DNA of 41,438 nt from a bacterium. Its GTDB lineage: Bacteria; Patescibacteriota; Minisyncoccia; Phycocordibacterales; UBA2100. The notes below the pieces were generated by a model, which searched no databases, was not told the origin of the DNA, and saw nothing but the letters and a program-made list of their open reading frames with translations. The stretch spans positions 1 through 41,438 of the forward strand of contig JAUSJH010000013.1 in assembly GCA_030647655.1 (NCBI GenBank), given 5' to 3'. Shown in pieces: positions 1 through 9,086 of this stretch (its first letter is position 1; each line of letters opens with the position of its first letter). Both the position numbers and the translations under genes were made by a program.

Positions 1-149
1 CAATTCAACGAACGAATGATCGACTGGCTCCTCTGGTACAACGCCGAGAGGCCCCACGAGTCGCTCGGCATGCTCTCTCCTTTGCAGTACTATGTGAAGA
101 CATTACCAGTCGAGGAGTGCCAAATGTGGTGGACCCGTACAAAAAGTTG
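1..149 (+). CDS. C-terminal fragment of rve/DDE-type IS transposase (copy 1, truncated by window edge)
   Basis: Translation QFNERMIDWLLWYNAERPHESLGMLSPLQYYVKTLPVEECQMWWTRTKS* is nearly identical to the C-terminus of the ORF at 4039-5118; ggagtgccaaatgt (114-127) matches the right inverted repeat of copy 2. Confidence 0.85.
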
Positions 150-394
150 ACGAACGCACGGAAACGCCTATAGTTCTGCACGGACCGTGACACAGTAGCG
201 GCGTCTCACGGTAGGGACGGGGCGAACCCCCGTTTACAAGACTTTTGCCGCTTAAAGGGAGGGTTTGGCGCACCATCCATTACTACCAACCCATGGAAGC
301 GGGTTCGAACCCCGCCTTGCGTTCGCGCATGCTAGTGCCCCCTCATAGGGGCCGGTGTTCTCATGGGCTCGCCAAGGGTGGAAACCGCAAACAG

Positions 395-428
395 GGCCGA
401 GGTTGTGAGTAACCCTCACTCCTCGGCC
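395..428 (+). terminator. Long stem-loop (GGCCGAGG-tt-GTGAG-taacc-CTCAC-t-CCTCGGCC) followed by a T-rich stretch, upstream of secE
   Basis: 8 bp + 5 bp perfect inverted repeat followed by tccattatttgttttcttg. Confidence 0.5.
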
Positions 429-556
429 TCCATTATTTGTTTTCTTGACTTTGTTCTGCGTTCGGCTACTATGTTTGAAACGCCGAGAGGCGTTTTTAAA
501 ATGGCAAAATTGATACATACTAGAACCTAACACCCAGTCCATAAAATCTGATTCCT

Positions 557-850
557 ATGTCAATCATTCAATATCTCAAAGACACCCAAGGCGAGCTACG
601 GCACGTCGCGTGGCCCACGCGTTTGCAAACAGTCGTCTACACCATTCTTGTGACCCTCATCTCTATCGGAGTTGCCCTCTACCTCGGCCTTTTTGACTAC
701 CTTTTCACAAGCACCCTCGCACGTTTCCTAGGTGTTGCGCCCACGCAATCGCCCATAACGGTGACACAGCCGGCCGCAACCTCTTCGACAAGCTCAGGGC
801 AAACGACGACGCCTGTCTTTAGCGTGGATCCCGCGAGCACGACTCAATAA
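557..850 (+). CDS. secE: Preprotein translocase subunit SecE
   Basis: MSIIQYLKDTQGELRHVAWPTRLQTVVYTILVTLIS.. short single-TM SecE pattern; directly upstream of nusG. Confidence 0.9.
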   Translation: MSIIQYLKDTQGELRHVAWPTRLQTVVYTILVTLISIGVALYLGLFDYLFTSTLARFLGVAPTQSPITVTQPAATSSTSSGQTTTPVFSVDPASTTQ

Positions 851-988
851 CATGCCCACACACCAAATTTGCCGACGCCTCTTTATGAATAAAAACGATT
901 TCACGAAAATGTTATCAGCACAAGCTCGTATTCCGCACGCGGGCATTATTGCCGCGGCAGGTAATATCGGCAAAATTGGTGTACGGGT

Positions 989-1531
989 ATGAAGCAAACG
1001 CACGGAGAAGAGCGCCAGTGGTACGCGATACACACGTACTCGGGCTATGAAGACGCTGTCGCACGCAATCTGAAACAACGCATCGAATCCTTCGGCATGA
1101 AGGAGAAGATATTCAATGTAGTTGTGCCGACCGAGAACAAGATAAAGATAAAGAACGGCCGCAAGACCGAGATGCGCGAGAAGACATTCCCGGGCTACGT
1201 ACTCGTGGACATGATCGCCTCTGACGACGCGTGGAGTGTCGTGCGCAACACTCCGCAGGTCACAGGGTTTGTTGGTACCGCGAATCAAGCGGTGCCGCTA
1301 TCACCCGATGAAGTGGAGAAAATCCTCAAGCGCGCGGGTGGAGACACCGTGCGGCATACAATCGACCTCTCCGAGGGCGACGCGGTCATCATCATCGACG
1401 GGCCCTTCAAGGACCTCGAAGGAAAAGTGGGGGAGATTGACGAAGAGCGCGGAAAGGTTAAAGTCTTAGTTCCGATGTTCGGTCGCGAGACTCCGGTGGA
1501 GCTCGAAGCCGACCAAGTGCAACGAGTTTAG
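989..1531 (+). CDS. nusG: Transcription termination/antitermination protein NusG
   Basis: WYAIHTYSGYEDAVARNL..FPGYVLVDM..VRNTPQVTGFVG..PFKDLEGKVGEID (NGN + KOW). Confidence 0.95.
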   Translation: MKQTHGEERQWYAIHTYSGYEDAVARNLKQRIESFGMKEKIFNVVVPTENKIKIKNGRKTEMREKTFPGYVLVDMIASDDAWSVVRNTPQVTGFVGTANQAVPLSPDEVEKILKRAGGDTVRHTIDLSEGDAVIIIDGPFKDLEGKVGEIDEERGKVKVLVPMFGRETPVELEADQVQRV

Positions 1532-1565
1532 AAAAATAAGGAGCTTAGCGACTATATTTTTCTTA

Positions 1566-1847
1566 ACCCTGTTAAATCCTTTCAAATCGATATGTACTTC
1601 TACACCTATGTGCTTCTGTCAGAAAAAGATAAGAAGTTCTACACTGGTTGTAGCGATGATTTGAAAGGACGATTTGAGGCGCACAACCGTGGACGAGTAC
1701 CTTCGACAAAATCTCGACGTCCGCTCGAACTCGTGTACTATGAGGCCTGTCGCGACCGCAAGGATGCTCGCCACCGTGAGTCATATCTGAAGACTCACCA
1801 CGGCAAGATGTTTTTACACAATCGCCTCAAATCGTATTTAACAGGGT
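1566..1847. repeat. 12-bp perfect inverted repeat ACCCTGTTAAAT / ATTTAACAGGGT bracketing the GIY-YIG ORF
   Basis: accctgttaaat at 1566-1577; reverse complement atttaacagggt at 1836-1847. Confidence 0.8.
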
Positions 1848-1861
1848 ATAAGAGCTTGTAA
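1592..1861 (+). CDS. Small standalone GIY-YIG nuclease family protein
   Basis: YTYVLLSEKDKKFYTGCSDDLKGRFEAHNRGRVPSTKSRRPLELVYYEAC..; GIY-YIG fold pattern, 89 aa. Confidence 0.9.
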   Translation: MYFYTYVLLSEKDKKFYTGCSDDLKGRFEAHNRGRVPSTKSRRPLELVYYEACRDRKDARHRESYLKTHHGKMFLHNRLKSYLTGYKSL

Positions 1862-1888
1862 TTCACTTCGTTCATAACAATCTCTAAC

Positions 1889-2311
1889 ATGGCAAAAGAA
1901 ATCACAAAAATAATCAAGCTCCAGATCGAAGCTGGCAAAGCCACGCCGGCTCCGCCGGTGGGCACCGCGCTTGGGCCTGCGGGAGTCAACATTGGCGAAT
2001 TCGTCAACCAATTCAATACACTGACGCGCCCGATGGCGGGCTCCATCGTTCCAGTCTTGCTCACGGTCTACAAAGACCGCAGCTTCACCTTTATCGTGAA
2101 GAAGCCGCCAGCCTCGCGCCTCATTCTGAAGGCGATGGGCTTGGAAAAAGGCTCTCAGAAAGCACAAGACAAAGTAGGCAAGCTCACCAACAAACAGCTT
2201 GAAGATATTGCCACAGAGAAAATGGAAGATTTGAATGCGGGAGATCTTGAGCAGGCGAAAAAGATAATCGCCGGCACCGCTAGGTCGATGGGCATCGATA
2301 GCGACCTCTAA
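1889..2311 (+). CDS. rplK: 50S ribosomal protein L11
   Basis: [35 protein letters not shown]...; canonical L11. Confidence 0.97.
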   Translation: MAKEITKIIKLQIEAGKATPAPPVGTALGPAGVNIGEFVNQFNTLTRPMAGSIVPVLLTVYKDRSFTFIVKKPPASRLILKAMGLEKGSQKAQDKVGKLTNKQLEDIATEKMEDLNAGDLEQAKKIIAGTARSMGIDSDL

Positions 2312-2332
2312 TCAGGCTGTACAATACGGGCT

Positions 2333-3988
2333 ATGCAAGCCGCCCGAGACATAAAAAATGCGCTTAAGCGGACCCTTAGCGGTTTGGGCATTTCCGAGGG
2401 AAAAATTACTCTCGAGCACCCTGCGGACCTGAAAAACGGCGATTATTCGACTGGCGTCGCGATGCAGTATGCGAAGCAGGCCAGAGTTGCACCGCAGGCG
2501 CTTGCGGAGAAAATAGTTGCAGAGCTCGGAGAAATTACTGGCGTCGCGAAAATCGAAGTAGCCGGAGCGGGATTCATCAATTTTTATCTCGACTCCTCGG
2601 CACTGGCGAAAGCTGTTGAACAAGCGCGCACGGAAGACAGGTGGGGGGCGAACGCAAATCTGTCGGGCAAAAAAATAATGGTGGAGTATACCGACCCGAA
2701 TCCTTTCAAAGAATTCCACATTGGTCACCTGATGAGCAATGCCATCGGCGAATCCATCGCACGACTGCTCCAATTTTCCGGTGCTGACGTGAAGCGAGCG
2801 AATTATCAAGGCGATGTAGGACCGCATGTGGCCAAGACGATTTGGGCAGTGGAAAATAAGAAAGTTTCTGGAGCCAATTGGGGAGCTGCGTACGTTGTTG
2901 GTAATCAAGCGTATGAGAGCGAGGAAGAGGCAAAAAAAGAAATAGACGAAATAAACACAAAGATTTACGACCGCTCGGACAGTGCCATAAACGAAATGTA
3001 CGACGCGGGCCGCAAAGCGTCACTAGCGCATTTTGAAGAGCTCTACAAGATCCTCGGAACGAAGTTCGACCATTACTTTTTCGAGAGCGTGACTGCCCCG
3101 AAAGGGATGGAAATTGTGCGCGCTCATCCAGAAGTGTTTGAACAAAGTGACGGTGCGATTGTGTACAAGGGCGAGAAAAAAGGTTTGCACACGCGCGTGT
3201 TCGTCACTTCGAAAGGTCTGCCAACGTACGAGACCAAGGACCTCGGACTTGCCGAACTGAAAGCGGAAACGTGGCCGTTTGACACATCGATTACGGTTAC
3301 GGCTCATGAGCAGGCGGATTATTTTGCTGTCGTTAAAGCTACGATGGAAGATGTGTTGCCAAACATTGCTCCCAAAATTCAACATGTGTCCCACGGCATG
3401 ATGCGTTTTGCCGAAGGCAAGATGTCTTCGCGGACGGGCAATGTCATCACGGGTGAATCTTTGCTCGCCGATCTCACCGAAGCTGCGAAAGTGCGCGCGG
3501 CAGAAAGCCGTGCCGATAACGCAGAGCAGCTTGCACAAGACGTCGCAGTTGCGGCTATCAAATACCAAATCCTCAAACAAGCTTCTGGCAAAGACATTAT
3601 TTTCGATCGCGAGCGGGCGCTTTCGCTCGAAGGCGATTCGGGGCCCTACTTACAATACGCGCATGCTCGCGCGCAGCAGGTGGTTGAAAAGGCAAAGGAA
3701 CAAGGAATTACCGCCATGACTGATGCGAATATAGAGCCGAACGATTTGGTTCGCCTTCTGCATCGCTTCCCGGAAGCAGTAGAGTATGCGGCATTTCACA
3801 ATGAGCCGCATCTCTTGACGAACTATCTTTTAAGTCTTGCAAGTGCATTCAACAGTTGGTACGCCCAAGTCCACATCCTCGACGGCACTCCCGAAGCTAC
3901 ACACAAAGTCGCGCTCGTCGATGCCGTCCGCCGCACGCTCAAAAACGGCCTTTGGATACTCGGCATCCCTGCACCGGAAAAGATGTAA
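2333..3988 (+). CDS. argS: Arginyl-tRNA synthetase
   Basis: VEYTDPNPFKEFHIGHLMSNAIGESIARLLQFSGADVKRANYQGDVGPH; C-terminus ends ..GIPAPEKM. Confidence 0.97.
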   Translation: MQAARDIKNALKRTLSGLGISEGKITLEHPADLKNGDYSTGVAMQYAKQARVAPQALAEKIVAELGEITGVAKIEVAGAGFINFYLDSSALAKAVEQARTEDRWGANANLSGKKIMVEYTDPNPFKEFHIGHLMSNAIGESIARLLQFSGADVKRANYQGDVGPHVAKTIWAVENKKVSGANWGAAYVVGNQAYESEEEAKKEIDEINTKIYDRSDSAINEMYDAGRKASLAHFEELYKILGTKFDHYFFESVTAPKGMEIVRAHPEVFEQSDGAIVYKGEKKGLHTRVFVTSKGLPTYETKDLGLAELKAETWPFDTSITVTAHEQADYFAVVKATMEDVLPNIAPKIQHVSHGMMRFAEGKMSSRTGNVITGESLLADLTEAAKVRAAESRADNAEQLAQDVAVAAIKYQILKQASGKDIIFDRERALSLEGDSGPYLQYAHARAQQVVEKAKEQGITAMTDANIEPNDLVRLLHRFPEAVEYAAFHNEPHLLTNYLLSLASAFNSWYAQVHILDGTPEATHKVALVDAVRRTLKNGLWILGIPAPEKM

Positions 3989-4006
3989 AAACTGGAAAAG
4001 TTCAGA

Positions 4007-5048
4007 TACATATGGCACTCCTCTAACAACAAGGAGCGATGAGGCAATTCAACATATTTAGAGGCACCAAGGGCTGGTTGAGCATGTACGAAAGCGTCAT
4101 ACGCTTCCGGTATATGAGAGACCAAAAAGAAGTAGATCGGCGGGTGAAGATCCTCGGGTTCTGGGAAGAACATGGAGGAAAGGCAACGAAAGACGCCTTC
4201 GGGGTTTCCAGACGCACCCTGTACCGGTGGAGCAAAGCCCTTCGGGATGGTGAGGGAAAGCTACCATCACTTGATCCGAAAAGTACAGCTCCCAAGAATC
4301 GCCGGAAGCGTATGTACGACCACCAATACGTCGAGAAGGTACTGGCACTCCGACGCGTACACCGAAAGCTCGGCAAGAAGAAGCTCGCGGTACTACTCGG
4401 CGTCTCCGAATCGTATGCAGGTCGCACCATCCTCGATCTCAAGAAACGGGGACTCCTTCCTGCATACGCTCGTATCACAACAACGAAAACAGGCCGTCTG
4501 CGGGTGAACGTACAGAAGAAACGCAAGAAACTGCGCCGTCCGAAGGAAGCGAAGCGAGGCATCGAGATCGACACCGTCGTGCGCTTCTCGGTTGCCGTGA
4601 AGCGGTACATCTACACCGCCATCGACCTTGAGCGTCGGTTCGCCTTCGCCGGTGCGTACGAGAGCCACTCGTCAAAGTCTGCTGCGGACTTCTTGCAGAA
4701 GCTCAGGACAGTCGCTCCCTTCGAGATCAAGAGTCTCCAGACCGACAACGGCTCCGAATTCGCCAAGTACTTCTCCGACGCATGTCGCGCGCTTCACATC
4801 GTGCAGTACCACACGTATCCGCGGACACCGAGGATGAACGCCCACATCGAACGCTTCAACCGGACCATCTCGGAAGACTTCATCGAGGAGCGACGGCTTC
4901 TCCTTGTCACCGACATCGATCGCTTCAACGAGGAGATGATTGACTGGCTCATCTGGTACAACACCGAACGTCCCCACGAGTCGCTGGGCATGCTCTCGCC
5001 TTTGCAGTATATTGTGAAGTCATTACCAGCACGGGAGTGCCAAATGTA
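4007..5048 (+). mobile_element. Insertion sequence (IS481/IS3-like rve family), copy 2
   Basis: Inner terminal inverted repeats tacatatggcactcc (4007-4021) / ggagtgccaaatgta (5034-5048), 14/15 match, around a DDE transposase; outer ends may lie slightly beyond. Confidence 0.75.
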
Positions 5049-5118
5049 CTGGACGCGTACAAAAGCTTGCGTTGTTGTACCGAGGAGTGTAATCTTTGTT
5101 TCGGAAAGGAAGGTGTGA
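4039..5118 (+). CDS. DDE/rve integrase-type transposase (HTH + integrase core)
   Basis: HTH ..KATKDAFGVSRRTLYRWSKAL..; catalytic region ..YIYTAIDLERRFAFAG..LQTDNGSEFAKYF..TPRMNAHIERFNRTISEDF..WYNTERPHESLGMLSPLQY; SD aaggag before ATG. Extreme C-terminus runs past the right IR. Confidence 0.92.
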   Translation: MRQFNIFRGTKGWLSMYESVIRFRYMRDQKEVDRRVKILGFWEEHGGKATKDAFGVSRRTLYRWSKALRDGEGKLPSLDPKSTAPKNRRKRMYDHQYVEKVLALRRVHRKLGKKKLAVLLGVSESYAGRTILDLKKRGLLPAYARITTTKTGRLRVNVQKKRKKLRRPKEAKRGIEIDTVVRFSVAVKRYIYTAIDLERRFAFAGAYESHSSKSAADFLQKLRTVAPFEIKSLQTDNGSEFAKYFSDACRALHIVQYHTYPRTPRMNAHIERFNRTISEDFIEERRLLLVTDIDRFNEEMIDWLIWYNTERPHESLGMLSPLQYIVKSLPARECQMYWTRTKACVVVPRSVIFVSERKV

Positions 5119-5119
5119 T

Positions 5120-5494
5120 ATGTCACACAATCGAACACGAGTACGGCTAAAAAGGCAGGACGAGAACGGTTTGAGTAATGTAATTGCGCAACTGCCACAA
5201 AAGCATAAACCATCTGACAACATCATCTGGATTAACGGAGTTCGGGTGACTAACAAAGACGCCGTGGTTCGCGAGGCCAAGGGTCAGTACCCAGTTCTTT
5301 GTCAATTTAACGAAACGGGGCGTCCGCATCAACTGAGCAATCCGTTCCGACACTGGAAACGGCGGTTTGACGACGAGATTAGTCTCAAGTGGGCACTCGG
5401 TGACATCGAGGGTTCTTTCATCGCCACCATCCGCCCAGTCTACGTGGATGTGGTGCTCCGCGCGCAGAACGCAGTCGCCGACATAACCACGTAA
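5120..5494 (+). CDS. Hypothetical protein (~124 aa)
   Basis: ATG at 5120 preceded by SD-like ggaaggtgtgat; no recognised family. Confidence 0.55.
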   Translation: MSHNRTRVRLKRQDENGLSNVIAQLPQKHKPSDNIIWINGVRVTNKDAVVREAKGQYPVLCQFNETGRPHQLSNPFRHWKRRFDDEISLKWALGDIEGSFIATIRPVYVDVVLRAQNAVADITT

Positions 5495-5521
5495 CTCATG
5501 CCGACTTCAGATAAGACGGCA

Positions 5522-5548
5522 GGGCCGGCCTCGCAGCCGGCCTTTTCG
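5522..5548 (+). terminator. Rho-independent terminator between hypothetical gene and ileS
   Basis: ggccggc-ctcgca-gccggcc followed by ttttcgttt. Confidence 0.7.
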
Positions 5549-5557
5549 TTTGTTACC

Positions 5558-8491
5558 ATGATGCGAATGACCGATGTCCCGAAAAGTGAGACCGCAAAGC
5601 GTGCCGCCTCCACAAATGTTTCGGCGAGCCAAAGGGAGGAAGCGACTCTCGCGTTCTGGAAGGAGCGCGATATTTTCAAGAAATCGCTTGATAGATTAGC
5701 CCCGAATGGGGAGTACGTCTTTTATGACGGCCCTCCTTTTGCGACAGGCTTGCCGCACTACGGGCACATCGTTGCCTCTGTAATCAAGGACGTGGTGCCC
5801 CGCTTTTGGACCATGCGCGGCTACCACGTGCCACGTGTGTGGGGGTGGGATTGCCACGGGCTTCCGATAGAGAACATCGTCGAAAAGGAGCTCGGTTTCA
5901 AGCACAAGAAAGAGATACTGAAATATGGTATCGATAAATTCAACGAGACATGCCGTGCACGCGTCCTTACCTACGCATCAGAGTGGGAAAAGATAATCCC
6001 GCGCATCGGTAGGTGGGCGGATATGGAGCATGCATATCGCACGATGGACAAGCCGTTTATGGAATCGGTGTGGTGGGTATTCAAGCAGATATACGACAAA
6101 GGATTGGTGTACGAGGACTATCGCTCGATGCACATTTGTCCGCGCTGTGAGACGACACTCTCCCAACAGGAGGTAGCGGAAGGGTACAAGGACGTAAAAG
6201 ATATTGCGGTCACAGTGAAGTTTAAAGTCAAAAATCCCGAAAAAATCAGGTTGAAGGGCGACGTGTATTTGCTCGCATGGACTACGACACCGTGGACGTT
6301 GCCGGGGAACGTCGCCTTGGCAGTTGGGAAAGACATTTTATATAGCTTGATTGAGTTAGGCGGGGAGCACTACATTGCCTCGAGTGATGCAATAATTAAG
6401 CAGACAATTTTTCAGACAAATCCGTCCTACAAAGTCATCAAAAAAAGTATAAGAGGTTCCGATCTTGTTGGTCTAGAATACGAACCGCTGTTCGACTATT
6501 ACAATACGGACTCAAAGCTCAAGAACAGGAACAACGGTTGGAAAGTATACGCCGCGGATTTCATTACGACTGATACCGGAACGGAAATAGCGCACATGGC
6601 GCCGGCGTTCGGCGCGGACGATTGGGAACTCTCAAAGAGAGAAAATTTGCCGTTCGTACAGCATGTCAACATGGACGGCACGTTCAAGGCGGAGGTGAAA
6701 GACTTTGCGGGGATGGAAGTGAAACCCAATTCCGAAGACGATAAAATCCGGCTCGGAGCCGACATCGCAGTACTGAAATACTTGGACGAGCACAAACTGC
6801 TCTTCCGGAAAGAGAACATCACGCACCCATATCCGCACTGCTGGCGTTGCGACACACCGCTCCTCAATTATGCGACCTCGTCGTGGTTTGTCTCCGTCAC
6901 GAAAATAAAGAAAAATCTTCTCAAGAATGCGGAAGCGATCAATTGGTCGCCGGCACACATAAAGAAAGGAAGGTTTGGCGATTGGCTCGAAGGTGCGCGT
7001 GATTGGTCAATCTCTCGCCAGCGTTTCTGGGCGAGTGTCATTCCGATATGGCGCTGCGAGGCTTGCAAAAAGCAGCGCGTGTTCGGGAGTGCCACTGAGC
7101 TCGAAGTGGCGAGCGGCAAGGAAATAAATGACCTGCACAAGCACATCGTTGACGAGATCACCGTGCCCTGTGAATGTGGCTCAACCATGAGACGAATTCC
7201 CGATGTTCTCGATACGTGGTTCGATTCAGGCTCAATGCCCTATGGCGAAAAACACTACCCTTTTGAGAACAAGGAACGATTTGAGGCTGTATTTCCTGCA
7301 CAATTCATCGCCGAAGGGCTCGACCAAACACGTGCGTGGTTCTACTACTTGCATGTGCTCGGCGGCGCACTTTTCCAAAAGAATGCTTTCCAACATGTCA
7401 TCGTGAACGGCATTGTGCTTGCGGAAGATGGCAAGAAGATGGCGAAGAAACTCCAGAATTACCCTGACCCTATTGAAGTCATCGAGAAGTATGGTGCGGA
7501 CGCGCTCCGGCTTTACCTCCTCTCGTCGCCTGTTATGCAGGCAGAAAATCTAAGTTTTTCTGAAAGCGGAGTCGATGAGATCCTTAAAAAGAATATCAGG
7601 CGCCTCGGCAATGTACTCGCGTTCTACAAATTATACGAAGACAGCACTGGACGCGATTACAAGAGCGTGAATATTCTTGACCAGTGGATTCTTGCGCGAC
7701 TCGCGGCACTCATCGGCGAGACGACCGAAGGATACGAACAGTATCAGCTCGACAAAGCGGTTCGCCCGCTCGCACTTTTCGTAGACGACTTTTCGGTATG
7801 GTACGTGCGCCGTTCCCGCGAGCGTTTCAAAAAAGATGGAGATGATAAGAAAGCCGCGCTAGCTACATTGCGCTACGTGCTCCACACGCTTTCGCGCGTC
7901 ATAGCTCCCGCGATGCCGTTCTTTGCCGAGCACCTCTTTCAAGCGGTGCGCGAAGGTGAGGATGAGGAAAGCGTGCATCTCGCGACGTGGCCAGAAATGC
8001 CGAAATTCAATTTTGATCCAGTTGAAGTACTTGCAGCGATGTTGTTTGCAAGAAGCTTTGTGACCATGGCCTTGATGCAACGTTCCGATGCGGGTATCAA
8101 GGTTCGACAGCCACTCCCGAAATTAACAATTAAACATTCGGGGTCGGAGCCCTCTTGGTGGCAGTACATTGTTCCAATCATCGCGGATGAAGTAAATGTA
8201 AAAGAAATCACGTTGGAAAATTTGGGTCAGGACGCTCCGAGTGTTGTGCTCGACACGAACATCACATCCGAGTTGAAAGAAGAGGGAATCGTCCGCGATA
8301 CCATTCGCGAGATACAAGCGTATAGGAAGGCGCAGAACATGAAGCCGGGGGAATCCGCGACGTGGCGAAAAGAAATATCACCAGAGTACAGCGATATTAT
8401 TTTGAAGCACAAAGACCAAATTCAGCAGACAACTCATACAACGGTGGAACTCAGTCTAAAAAATTCTCCTACAGAGGCTGAATCTAACTGA
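5558..8491 (+). CDS. ileS: Isoleucyl-tRNA synthetase
   Basis: HIGH-like PPFATGLPHYGHIVAS; WGWDCHGLPIE; GKKMAKK at KMSKS position; start moved past the terminator to 5558 (or 5561/5567). Confidence 0.95.
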   Translation: MMRMTDVPKSETAKRAASTNVSASQREEATLAFWKERDIFKKSLDRLAPNGEYVFYDGPPFATGLPHYGHIVASVIKDVVPRFWTMRGYHVPRVWGWDCHGLPIENIVEKELGFKHKKEILKYGIDKFNETCRARVLTYASEWEKIIPRIGRWADMEHAYRTMDKPFMESVWWVFKQIYDKGLVYEDYRSMHICPRCETTLSQQEVAEGYKDVKDIAVTVKFKVKNPEKIRLKGDVYLLAWTTTPWTLPGNVALAVGKDILYSLIELGGEHYIASSDAIIKQTIFQTNPSYKVIKKSIRGSDLVGLEYEPLFDYYNTDSKLKNRNNGWKVYAADFITTDTGTEIAHMAPAFGADDWELSKRENLPFVQHVNMDGTFKAEVKDFAGMEVKPNSEDDKIRLGADIAVLKYLDEHKLLFRKENITHPYPHCWRCDTPLLNYATSSWFVSVTKIKKNLLKNAEAINWSPAHIKKGRFGDWLEGARDWSISRQRFWASVIPIWRCEACKKQRVFGSATELEVASGKEINDLHKHIVDEITVPCECGSTMRRIPDVLDTWFDSGSMPYGEKHYPFENKERFEAVFPAQFIAEGLDQTRAWFYYLHVLGGALFQKNAFQHVIVNGIVLAEDGKKMAKKLQNYPDPIEVIEKYGADALRLYLLSSPVMQAENLSFSESGVDEILKKNIRRLGNVLAFYKLYEDSTGRDYKSVNILDQWILARLAALIGETTEGYEQYQLDKAVRPLALFVDDFSVWYVRRSRERFKKDGDDKKAALATLRYVLHTLSRVIAPAMPFFAEHLFQAVREGEDEESVHLATWPEMPKFNFDPVEVLAAMLFARSFVTMALMQRSDAGIKVRQPLPKLTIKHSGSEPSWWQYIVPIIADEVNVKEITLENLGQDAPSVVLDTNITSELKEEGIVRDTIREIQAYRKAQNMKPGESATWRKEISPEYSDIILKHKDQIQQTTHTTVELSLKNSPTEAESN

Positions 8492-8494
8492 CCC

Positions 8495-9067
8495 ATGTAC
8501 CAGAAATATCATACCGAGGCGCTCGTACTGGGGAATCGCGAAATGGGCGAGGCGGATAGGGTCATCGTACTTTTCACGCGAGACTTTGGACTCGTACGCG
8601 CCCGCGCCTCATCCATCCGCAAAGAGCATTCGAAGATGCGCTACTCGGTCCAAGATTATTCACGCGCGAAAGTTTCCCTCGTAAAAGGCAGGCGCGGGTG
8701 GCGGCTCGCGGGGGCGACCGCCGTCAAGTCTGCGACAGGGGAGCGAAAATGCATCGCTACTTTCGCGCGCATCGCAGAGCTCACCATTCGGCTCGTGCAT
8801 GGTGAAGAAAAGAACGACTATTTATTTGCCGTGCTCGCCGAAGCACACGACGCACTCATGCGCGAGCATGTAGAAGCAAGCGCCACTATCGAGATAGTCT
8901 GTGTTGCGCGCGTGCTCTATTCACTCGGGTATCTATCCGCTGAGGCACTGGAAACCGCGCTTTTTACGCATACCGCATACGACCGCGAGCACGTCATCGA
9001 AGCCGAGACGATGAAAGATAAACTTCTTTCCTCCATCAATAAAGCGATTGCAGAAACACACCTGTAA
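8495..9067 (+). CDS. recO: DNA repair protein RecO
   Basis: YHTEALVLGNREMGEADRVIVLFTRDFGLVRARASSIRKEHSKMRYSVQ; RecO OB-fold N-terminus. Confidence 0.85.
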   Translation: MYQKYHTEALVLGNREMGEADRVIVLFTRDFGLVRARASSIRKEHSKMRYSVQDYSRAKVSLVKGRRGWRLAGATAVKSATGERKCIATFARIAELTIRLVHGEEKNDYLFAVLAEAHDALMREHVEASATIEIVCVARVLYSLGYLSAEALETALFTHTAYDREHVIEAETMKDKLLSSINKAIAETHL

Positions 9068-9086
9068 GTGTAGGCTCTATATTATT

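Noticed and set aside
298-330. tRNA gene upstream of secE
   Set aside because: Only the T-arm is convincing; the sequence after it (CTTGCGT) has no matching 5' acceptor at tRNA distance and no anticodon loop with T33 could be placed.
4023-4610. 195-aa minus-strand ORF in the IS
   Set aside because: Antisense to the transposase; no start signals or domain resemblance.
5498-5557. N-terminal extension of IleRS in the supplied ORF
   Set aside because: This stretch encodes the stem of a rho-independent terminator; translation most likely begins at 5558 or later.
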